From Oscillospiraceae bacterium (GTDB lineage Bacteria; Bacillota; Clostridia; Oscillospirales; Acutalibacteraceae), in the NCBI GenBank assembly GCA_003486665.1, contig DNGF01000138.1, positions 1-5,394 of the forward strand: a stretch of DNA of 5,394 nucleotides, in the 5' to 3' direction. The position numbers and the translations under genes were made by a program. Under the pieces are notes generated by a model. That model had not been told where the DNA came from. It searched no databases and saw only the letters and a program-made list of their open reading frames with translations. Of the stretch, positions 1-5,394 are shown piece by piece. Within the stretch, counting starts at the first letter, position 1, and every line of letters starts with the position of its first letter.

Positions 1-1527
1 CATACCTATCAGAAGCCGCCGATCGATTGTCTGAAATATGCTAATAGTGACGGTGCAACGAACTATGAGGAAGAACTCAAAAATAACGCTACCAAGCTTG
101 TTGATACTCTCAACAGCTTCGGCGTTTCGACGAAAATTGTCGATATATGCCGCGGTCCGTCCGTTACACGTTACGAATTACAGCCGGCTGCAGGCGTTAA
201 AATAAGCAAGATCACAAGCCTTGCCGATGATATTGCCCTTGCGCTCGCTTCATCGGGTGTTCGTATTGAAGCCCCGATTCCGAACAAATCGGCGATCGGT
301 ATTGAAATTCCGAACAGAAACAGGGCGACAGTTTCACTCAGAGAAATTATTGAAACACCTGTATACAGGAACGCAAAGAGTAAGCTCAACGTCGCACTCG
401 GAAAGGATATTACAGGCAACACCATATGCGCCGATATTGCTAAAATGCCGCATTTGCTTATTGCCGGTACAACAGGTTCGGGTAAGTCCGTTTGCCTTAA
501 CTCAATGATCGTCAGCATACTTTACAACTGCAATCCCGATGAGGTCAAGCTTTTGATGATCGACCCGAAGCAGGTTGAATTCACGATATATAACGGAATT
601 CCGCATCTGCTCGTTCCCGTTGTTTCCGATGCGAGAAAGGCGGCGGGCGCTCTCGGCTGGGCAGTTACCGAAATGCTGCAGAGATACAAGATGTTCTCGG
701 AGAATGCAGTCAGAGATATCAAGGGCTTTAATAAGCTTGCGGCAACGAGCGAAACGCTCACACCGATGCCGCATATCGTCATTTTTATAGACGAGCTGTC
801 AGACCTTATGATGGCTGCACCGCACGAGGTTGAGGATTCCATCTGCCGTCTTGCTCAGATGGCGCGTGCGGCGGGTATGCACCTTGTTATCGCAACACAG
901 CGACCCTCCGTAAACGTTATTACAGGCGTTATCAAGGCGAACATTCCGAGCAGAATCGCGCTTTCGGTTTCATCTCAGGTCGATTCAAGAACAATTATTG
1001 ACGCTGCAGGAGCCGAGAAGCTTCTCGGCTACGGCGATATGCTGTTCAGTCCCGTGGGTGTTTCGAAGCCCGTCCGTGTTCAGGGCTGTTTCCTCTCGGA
1101 CGAAGAGGTTGAGAGCGTCGTTAATTTTATTAAAACTCAGGGTGAAGAAAAGCAGTATGACGAAAAGGTTATGGAAGAAATCGAACGTCAGGCTGTTATT
1201 GAAAAGAAGCCCTCGGTATCATCCGACGGAGATTCCGATGAGGGCGGCGATGAAATGATACCCAAGGCAATTGAGGTTGTTGTTGAGGCTCAGATGGCTT
1301 CCACAACGCTCCTGCAGCGCAAGCTGAAGCTCGGCTATGCACGAGCCGCAAGAATTATAGATGAGCTTGAACAGAAAGGAATCGTAGGTCCGTTTGAGGG
1401 CAGTAAGCCGAGAAAGGTGCTTATCTCCAAACAGCAGTGGATGGAGATGAACGCGCTCGGCAACGCTTCCGCTCCGATTGAAAACCCGATCGAAACAGAC
1501 GCCTACGAGGAAGATGAAGAGGAGTAA
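1..1527 (+). CDS. ftsK: DNA translocase FtsK/SpoIIIE, C-terminal part (5' end outside window)
   Basis: Septum-located, ATP-driven double-stranded DNA pump that clears chromosome ends during division or, as SpoIIIE, fills the forespore. The frame is open from base 1, so the start and the N-terminal membrane domain lie upstream; 508 residues are visible out of roughly 750-900 usual for the family. Visible residues 1-150 match the alpha/beta motor entry ([18 protein letters not shown]). Walker A is GTTGSGKS (residues 156-163, bases 466-489). Walker B is IVIFIDE, with D264 and E265. The signature [16 protein letters not shown] and the [13 protein letters not shown] block follow. After a charged linker (about residues 375-417) comes the winged-helix gamma domain (about 418-477; [25 protein letters not shown] split over helices), which in this family reads polar KOPS/SRS DNA sites. 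The protein ends in an acidic tail, EEDEEE. All catalytic motifs are intact. FtsK and SpoIIIE cannot be told apart from this fragment. ygiQ follows after 3 nt. Confidence 0.97.
   Translation, partial: HTYQKPPIDCLKYANSDGATNYEEELKNNATKLVDTLNSFGVSTKIVDICRGPSVTRYELQPAAGVKISKITSLADDIALALASSGVRIEAPIPNKSAIGIEIPNRNRATVSLREIIETPVYRNAKSKLNVALGKDITGNTICADIAKMPHLLIAGTTGSGKSVCLNSMIVSILYNCNPDEVKLLMIDPKQVEFTIYNGIPHLLVPVVSDARKAAGALGWAVTEMLQRYKMFSENAVRDIKGFNKLAATSETLTPMPHIVIFIDELSDLMMAAPHEVEDSICRLAQMARAAGMHLVIATQRPSVNVITGVIKANIPSRIALSVSSQVDSRTIIDAAGAEKLLGYGDMLFSPVGVSKPVRVQGCFLSDEEVESVVNFIKTQGEEKQYDEKVMEEIERQAVIEKKPSVSSDGDSDEGGDEMIPKAIEVVVEAQMASTTLLQRKLKLGYARAARIIDELEQKGIVGPFEGSKPRKVLISKQQWMEMNALGNASAPIENPIETDAYEEDEEE
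1011..1030. repeat. Perfect 20-bp palindrome inside ftsK
   Basis: The left arm AGCCGAGAAG is followed directly by its exact reverse complement CTTCTCGGCT. It lies in the codons for the conserved AEKLLG motif of the motor domain. As RNA it could form a 7-bp stem with a 6-nt loop. It has no U-tract and sits well inside the gene, so it is not a terminator. The codon pairs GCC/GGC, GAG/CTC and AAG/CTT make the peptide AEK-LLG able to be self-complementary, so coding constraint may explain it. Confidence 0.6.
1519..1524 (+). promoter_or_regulatory. Ribosome binding site of the ygiQ-like gene
   Basis: GAGGAG lies 6 nt upstream of ATG 1531 and doubles as the last two glutamate codons of ftsK. It supports ATG 1531 as the start and suggests that translation of the second gene is coupled to termination of ftsK. 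Confidence 0.75.
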
Positions 1528-1530
1528 TTC

Positions 1531-3387
1531 ATGTTTTTACCGATAACCGCAGAGGAAGTTAAGGAAAGAGGATGGGACGAGGTAGACTTTGTCTATGTTT
1601 CGGGCGACGCATATGTTGACCATCCCAGCTTCGGCGCGGCTATTATAACGAGAGTGATGGAGGCTGAGGGCTATAGGGTAGCGTTTCTCAGCCAGCCCGA
1701 TTGGAAAACGAATGACGATTTTCTGCGCTTCGGCAGACCGAAGCTCGGATTTATGGTTTCATCCGGCAATATTGATTCGATGGTTGCCCATTATACTGCG
1801 GCAAAAAAGCACCGCAGTCAGGATGCCTATTCTCCGGGAAAGGTAATGGGATTAAGACCGGACAGGGCGGTAATTGTTTATTGCAATAAAATCAGGGAGC
1901 TTTACGGTGATATTCCGATCATAATCGGCGGACTTGAAGCCTCGCTTCGCCGCTTTGCACATTACGATTATTGGGACGATAAAATCCGCAGAAGCATACT
2001 TTTTGATTCGCAGGCTGATCTTATTTCTTACGGAATGGGCGAAAATCAAACGATTGAGATTTGCCGCAGACTTTCCAACGGAGAGCCTATTTCATCAATT
2101 ACGGATGTCAGGGGAACGGCTTATGCCTGTGATGTCCGCGATACTCCCTTGTACGGCGCGGAGTGTCCGTCCTTTGAAAATGTCTGCAAGAGTAAAAAGG
2201 AATACGCTGTTTCCTGCCGAATTCAGCAGGATGAGCAGGATCACATAAGGGGTAAGCTTATCAAACAGCGCCAAGGCAGTAAAATGCTTGTTCAAAATCC
2301 GCCGATGCCTCCGCTGACTCAGGAGGAAATGGATTGGGTTTATTCTCTGCCGTATGAGAGGACATACCATCCGAGCTATGAAAAGATGGGCGGCGTACCT
2401 GCGATTGAAGAGGTCGAATTTTCAATAACTCACAACCGCGGCTGCTTCGGCGCTTGTAACTTCTGCTCGATAGCCTTTCATCAGGGAAGATTTGTTACAA
2501 CAAGAAGCAAGGAATCAATTATTAACGAAGCGAAAATGCTTACGGAAAAGCCGAATTTTAAAGGCTATATTCACGATATCGGAGGTCCGACAGCTAATTT
2601 TAGGCGCACAAGCTGTCTTGTTCAGCTTGAAAAGGGACTTTGCAAGGGCAAGAAATGTCTTGCTCCGACGCCCTGCAAGGCGCTTAAAGCCGATCACAGC
2701 GAATATCTTGATATTTTGAGAACGGTTCGTGCCTTGCCGAAGGTCAAAAAGGTTTTTATCCGTTCGGGAATAAGGTATGACTATATGCTCAAGGATCCCG
2801 ATGATACATTCTTCCGCGAGCTTGTTAAATATCATGTCAGCGGTCAGCTTAAGGTTGCGCCTGAGCATTGCTCTGCGGCGGTGCTTGATAAGATGGGCAA
2901 GCCGCACATTGAAGCTTATATTGAGTTTTCTAAGAAATATTTTGAGATTACAAATTCTGTCGGTAAGGAGCAGTATCTTGTTCCGTACCTGATGTCCTCG
3001 CATCCGGGTTCAACCTTAAAGGATGCGGTAGAGTTGGCTGTTTTTCTTAAGAAAAGACATATTCGTCCCGAACAGGTTCAGGATTTTTATCCCACTCCGG
3101 GAACAATTTCGACCTGTATGTTTTACACGGGACTTGACCCATACACAATGAAAGAGGTCTATGTTGCGAAAACTCCGCACGATAAAGCTTTGCAGAGGGC
3201 GCTTTTGCAGTATTACGATTCCAAAAACCGAGATCTTGTCGAGGAGGCTCTCAGAAAAGCGGGAAGACATGATCTGATAGGCTATTCGGAAAAATGTCTG
3301 GTTGCGCCGAAAAGGGTAAATTCAGGCAGAGCTGATAGCCGCAATTTCAGTAAGGGCAGAAGAAATGAAAAGAAAAAGAAGTATTAA
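1531..3387 (+). CDS. ygiQ: YgiQ family radical SAM protein (UPF0313)
   Basis: Full-length (618 aa) member of the YgiQ/UPF0313 radical SAM family; the reaction and substrate of this family are not established. The N-terminus (FLPITAEEVKERGWDEVDF, then DAYVDHPSFG) matches the family start, which supports ATG 1531. Residues 1 to about 290 form the family-specific N-terminal domain. The radical SAM cluster motif CFGACNFC gives C305, C309 and C312 (CxxxCxxC), expected to bind the [4Fe-4S] cluster that cleaves S-adenosylmethionine. A second cysteine group, C362, C371, C376 and C382, followed by an ADH motif, is a family feature and might bind metal or a further cluster (inference). Conserved C-terminal blocks include VAPEHCS, SSHPGST and QDFYPTPGTISTCMFYTG; the last part fits the DUF3362-type region. 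The E. coli protein is longer (about 740 aa), but shorter forms are common. The tail is very basic ([10 protein letters not shown]). No membrane segment is seen, so it is probably cytosolic. It lies 3 nt after ftsK and overlaps the next gene by 23 nt. Confidence 0.95.
   Translation: MFLPITAEEVKERGWDEVDFVYVSGDAYVDHPSFGAAIITRVMEAEGYRVAFLSQPDWKTNDDFLRFGRPKLGFMVSSGNIDSMVAHYTAAKKHRSQDAYSPGKVMGLRPDRAVIVYCNKIRELYGDIPIIIGGLEASLRRFAHYDYWDDKIRRSILFDSQADLISYGMGENQTIEICRRLSNGEPISSITDVRGTAYACDVRDTPLYGAECPSFENVCKSKKEYAVSCRIQQDEQDHIRGKLIKQRQGSKMLVQNPPMPPLTQEEMDWVYSLPYERTYHPSYEKMGGVPAIEEVEFSITHNRGCFGACNFCSIAFHQGRFVTTRSKESIINEAKMLTEKPNFKGYIHDIGGPTANFRRTSCLVQLEKGLCKGKKCLAPTPCKALKADHSEYLDILRTVRALPKVKKVFIRSGIRYDYMLKDPDDTFFRELVKYHVSGQLKVAPEHCSAAVLDKMGKPHIEAYIEFSKKYFEITNSVGKEQYLVPYLMSSHPGSTLKDAVELAVFLKKRHIRPEQVQDFYPTPGTISTCMFYTGLDPYTMKEVYVAKTPHDKALQRALLQYYDSKNRDLVEEALRKAGRHDLIGYSEKCLVAPKRVNSGRADSRNFSKGRRNEKKKKY
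3352..3356 (+). promoter_or_regulatory. Ribosome binding site of the hydrolase gene, inside ygiQ
   Basis: AAGGG lies 8 nt upstream of ATG 3365, within the 3' coding end of ygiQ. It supports the overlapping start at 3365 and translation directly from the ygiQ message. Confidence 0.6.
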
Positions 3388-4276
3388 TTCTAAGGCAGTC
3401 ACGGGAATTATTCTCCTGATCATCGCTGTTGTTTCGGCTGTTTTTGTCCGTTTCACGGGAGAATCCGATAAGGTGTTTGAAGCTGTCGGGCTGAGGAACA
3501 CCGAGCTTAGCGATCGTGACAAAATGTACGTCAGCTTTATTGATGTAGGACAGGGAAACTGTACTCTTCTGAAATGCGGCGATAAGGCGATTCTGGTTGA
3601 TTCGGGTGAGGTCGGCGCAGCGCAGACTGTTATTAACTACATTAAGAATCAGAACATAAAAACGCTTGACTGCGTTCTTGTCACACATCCTCATTCCGAT
3701 CACATGGGCGCAATGACGAAGCTGTTGTACGAATTCGAGATCAAGGATGTGATCATGCCGGAGATTCCGGAGCCGATTATCCCGACAAGCAAAACATATG
3801 AAAAATTCCTTGTTGCCGTTTCCGAAAATGCCGAGAATGTCATTGCCGCAAAACCGGACGAAACATTCTCGTACGGCGAAATGAAGATGGAAATTTTTGC
3901 TCCGCTGAGAGATTATGATAATCTCAACGATATGTCGGCGGTTACGAGAATAAGCTACGGCGATACCTCGGTAATGTTTACGGGTGACGCGACTGCGACT
4001 GTAGAAAAGGATCTTTTGAAGAAAAACATTGATTATTCCGCAACGATACTCAATGTCGGACATCACGGCAGCAAGACCTCAACAAGTGAAAGCTGGCTTA
4101 AAGCCGTCGATCCCGAATATGCGGTGATTTGCTGCGGACTGAATAACGATTACGGACATCCGCATCAGTCGGTAGTAAACAGACTCGAAGAATTCGGCAT
4201 TAAAACCTACCGCACCGATTTACTCGGAACAATAGTTTTTGAGTCAAATTCAAAGGAATTTACAAAATGTGATTGA
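3365..4276 (+). CDS. Membrane-anchored ComEC/Rec2-like MBL-fold metallohydrolase
   Basis: A 303-aa protein resembling the metallo-beta-lactamase domain of the DNA-uptake protein ComEC/Rec2, but free-standing. A basic N-terminus (MKRKRS) and one hydrophobic segment (about residues 11-28, [17 protein letters not shown]) predict a signal anchor with the catalytic domain outside the membrane; a cleaved signal peptide is possible. The domain begins with [12 protein letters not shown] and a DSGE turn. The metal motif HPHSDH provides H108, H110, D112 and H113. TGD contains D208, GHHGS contains H233 and H234, and a late GHPH contains H265 and H267. These are the expected metal-binding and active-site positions of the ComEC-type branch, so the enzyme looks intact. 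Family members hydrolyse phosphodiesters, and the ComEC domain is thought to degrade the non-transported DNA strand; the substrate here is unknown. The channel domain of ComEC is absent, so this is not comEC itself. The start is supported by AAGGG 8 nt upstream and by the need for the basic residues before the membrane segment. The gene overlaps ygiQ by 23 nt in another frame, suggesting co-translation. Confidence 0.9.
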   Translation: MKRKRSINSKAVTGIILLIIAVVSAVFVRFTGESDKVFEAVGLRNTELSDRDKMYVSFIDVGQGNCTLLKCGDKAILVDSGEVGAAQTVINYIKNQNIKTLDCVLVTHPHSDHMGAMTKLLYEFEIKDVIMPEIPEPIIPTSKTYEKFLVAVSENAENVIAAKPDETFSYGEMKMEIFAPLRDYDNLNDMSAVTRISYGDTSVMFTGDATATVEKDLLKKNIDYSATILNVGHHGSKTSTSESWLKAVDPEYAVICCGLNNDYGHPHQSVVNRLEEFGIKTYRTDLLGTIVFESNSKEFTKCD

Positions 4277-4302
4277 CTTTAATATATATAAAGGCATATA
4301 AT
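4273..4302 (+). promoter_or_regulatory. Predicted sigma-A type promoter for alaS
   Basis: The -35 box is TTGACT (4273-4278, 5 of 6 matches to consensus) and the -10 box is a perfect TATAAT (4297-4302), with 18 nt between them. The -35 box overlaps the TGA stop of the hydrolase gene (4274-4276). Transcription would begin near 4309, giving a leader of about 33 nt before alaS. The spacer is AT-rich. No terminator hairpin is visible in 4277-4341, so read-through from the upstream genes could add to alaS transcription. Confidence 0.75.
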
Positions 4303-4327
4303 TATTTGTTGTTTAAACTCAAATTAC

Positions 4328-4333
4328 AGGGAG
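4328..4333 (+). promoter_or_regulatory. Ribosome binding site of alaS
   Basis: AGGGAG lies 8 nt upstream of ATG 4342. It fixes the alaS start, which also agrees with the usual AlaRS N-terminus ([20 protein letters not shown]). Confidence 0.8.
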
Positions 4334-4341
4334 TTGTATTT

Positions 4342-5394
4342 ATGGAATGGACAGGACTTAATGAATTAAGAGAAAAATTCCTCTCATTTTATGAGAGCAA
4401 GGGCCATCTCAGACTGCCGAGCTTTTCTCTTATTCCGCAGGGCGACAAGAGCCTTTTGCTTATCAACGCAGGTATGTCGCCGATGAAAAAATATTTTACG
4501 GGTGAGATAACACCTCCGAGATCAAGGGTCACAACCTGCCAGAAGTGTATCAGAACGCCCGATATCGAAAATGTCGGAAAAACCGCGCGTCACGGAACCT
4601 ACTTTGAGATGCTCGGCAATTTCTCCTTCGGCGATTATTTTAAGCATGACGCTATAAACTGGGCATGGGAGTTCTGCACCAAGGTAATGGAGATGGATCC
4701 CGAAAAGCTTTATATCAGCGTTTATCTTGATGATGATGAGGCTTATGACATTTGGACAAAGGAAGTCGGTATTCCGGAGAGCCATATGGTTCGCTTCGGC
4801 AAGGAGGACAACTTCTGGGAGCATGGCGCAGGTCCGTGCGGTCCTTGCTCGGAGATATACTATGACCGCGGTCCGGAGTATGGCTGCGGTAAGCCTGACT
4901 GCACCGTCGGCTGCGACTGCGACAGGTATATGGAGGTATGGAACAACGTCTTTTCTCAGTTTGACAACGACGGCGAAGGAAACTATACCGAGCTTAAGCA
5001 GAAGAATATAGACACCGGCATGGGGCTGGAGCATCTGGCTGTTGTGTGTCAGGGGGTGGATTCGCTTTTTGATGTTGACACTGTTATGAATATCACCCAC
5101 AAGGTAAGCGAGCTGACAGGGGCATACTACGGCAAGAGCCACAAGATGGACGTGTCTCTCCGCGTCATAACCGACCATATCCGCGCTGCTACGTTTATGA
5201 TATGCGACGGCGTGCTCCCCTCTAACGAGGGCAGGGGCTATGTCCTTCGCCGTCTTCTGCGCCGTGCTGCACGCCACGGGAAGCTCCTTGGCGTCAACGA
5301 GCCTTTCCTTTACAGAATTATTGATACTGTTGTGCATGAAAATGAGTGCCAGTACCCCGAGCTGCGCGAAAAGCAGAGCTATATCACCAAGGTC
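4342..5394 (+). CDS. alaS: Alanine--tRNA ligase, N-terminal part (3' end outside window)
   Basis: Class II aminoacyl-tRNA synthetase that activates alanine with ATP and loads it on tRNA-Ala in the cytosol. The first 351 residues are visible out of about 870-880 in the family. This covers the catalytic core and the start of the tRNA-recognition region; the editing and C-Ala domains would lie beyond the window. Motif 1 region: [20 protein letters not shown]. Motif 2 region: [14 protein letters not shown], with R71, then [20 protein letters not shown]. The [12 protein letters not shown] block precedes a cysteine group, C182, C187, C191 and C193 ([16 protein letters not shown]), typical of clostridial-type enzymes. 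Motif 3 reads [10 protein letters not shown] (residues 224-233), with H231 where most AlaRS have arginine. Later conserved blocks are [13 protein letters not shown] and [20 protein letters not shown]. The gene has its own promoter. Codon use changes near 5020: GGG glycine codons and CGC arginine codons become common. Identity is certain; whether the motif 3 change is real is not. Confidence 0.97.
   Translation, partial: MEWTGLNELREKFLSFYESKGHLRLPSFSLIPQGDKSLLLINAGMSPMKKYFTGEITPPRSRVTTCQKCIRTPDIENVGKTARHGTYFEMLGNFSFGDYFKHDAINWAWEFCTKVMEMDPEKLYISVYLDDDEAYDIWTKEVGIPESHMVRFGKEDNFWEHGAGPCGPCSEIYYDRGPEYGCGKPDCTVGCDCDRYMEVWNNVFSQFDNDGEGNYTELKQKNIDTGMGLEHLAVVCQGVDSLFDVDTVMNITHKVSELTGAYYGKSHKMDVSLRVITDHIRAATFMICDGVLPSNEGRGYVLRRLLRRAARHGKLLGVNEPFLYRIIDTVVHENECQYPELREKQSYITKV

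Noticed and set aside
445..1527. ATG 445 as the start of a short ATPase gene
   Set aside because: The same frame is open back to base 1 and the upstream residues match the FtsK motor entry region; ATG 445 is the internal methionine of the conserved MPHLLIAG motif just before Walker A.
2515..3003. A 162-codon reverse-strand open frame opposite the ygiQ-like gene
   Set aside because: It covers the radical SAM domain antisense and its product is arginine/leucine-rich without family features.
3347..4066. A 239-codon reverse-strand open frame opposite the hydrolase gene
   Set aside because: The sense strand carries intact MBL motifs across the same bases; the antisense product shows no motif and is a shadow.
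4277..4293. Possible hairpin CTTTA...TAAAG after the hydrolase gene
   Set aside because: Only a 5-bp AT-rich stem with one G-C pair and no U-tract follows; it lies in the alaS promoter spacer and is too weak to be a terminator.
4311..4318. GTTTAAAC palindrome in the alaS leader
   Set aside because: An 8-bp palindrome in AT-rich DNA is expected by chance, and no second copy or known operator is recognised.
4277..4341. T-box riboswitch before alaS
   Set aside because: The gap is 65 bp and the predicted leader about 33 nt, far shorter than a T-box; no antiterminator or terminator structure was seen.
4522..5337. A 271-codon reverse-strand open frame opposite alaS
   Set aside because: It lies wholly antisense to a region with unmistakable AlaRS motifs, has no recognisable domain, and is explained by codon bias of the sense gene.

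Overview
The window holds four tightly packed genes, all on the + strand. In order they are the C-terminal 508 codons of an FtsK/SpoIIIE DNA translocase, a complete YgiQ-family radical SAM protein, a complete membrane-anchored ComEC/Rec2-like metallo-beta-lactamase-fold hydrolase, and the first 351 codons of alanyl-tRNA synthetase (alaS). Protein motifs identify all four with little ambiguity. No RNA gene, insertion sequence, phage gene, CRISPR array or long repeat was seen.

The likely host is an anaerobic Firmicute of the class Clostridia, perhaps an Oscillospiraceae/Ruminococcaceae-type gut bacterium. This is inferred from the clostridial flavour of the proteins (the short AlaRS motif 2 region, [11 protein letters not shown], and its cysteine-rich stretch), the purine-rich Shine-Dalgarno sites, the middling GC content and the dense gene packing. 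The species cannot be named from this sequence.

Layout. The ftsK frame is open from base 1 to 1527. After 3 nt, the ygiQ-like gene runs 1531-3387, with its ribosome binding site inside the acidic tail codons of ftsK. The hydrolase gene (3365-4276) overlaps the end of ygiQ by 23 nt. These three look like one co-transcribed unit with translational coupling. The only real intergenic gap is 65 bp (4277-4341). It carries a near-consensus sigma-A type promoter whose -35 box overlaps the hydrolase stop codon, followed by a short leader and the alaS ribosome binding site. No terminator is visible there, and the leader is too short for a T-box riboswitch.

Function. FtsK moves DNA at the division or sporulation septum, and AlaRS charges tRNA-Ala. 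The two middle genes belong to conserved families whose biological role is poorly defined. The neighbourhood does not make an obvious pathway, and I see no convincing new multi-gene system. The points most worth checking are in alaS: a histidine where class II motif 3 normally has an ATP-binding arginine, and an abrupt change in codon use (GGG glycine codons appear) starting at the same place. Together these suggest recombination, a mixed assembly or a sequence error.
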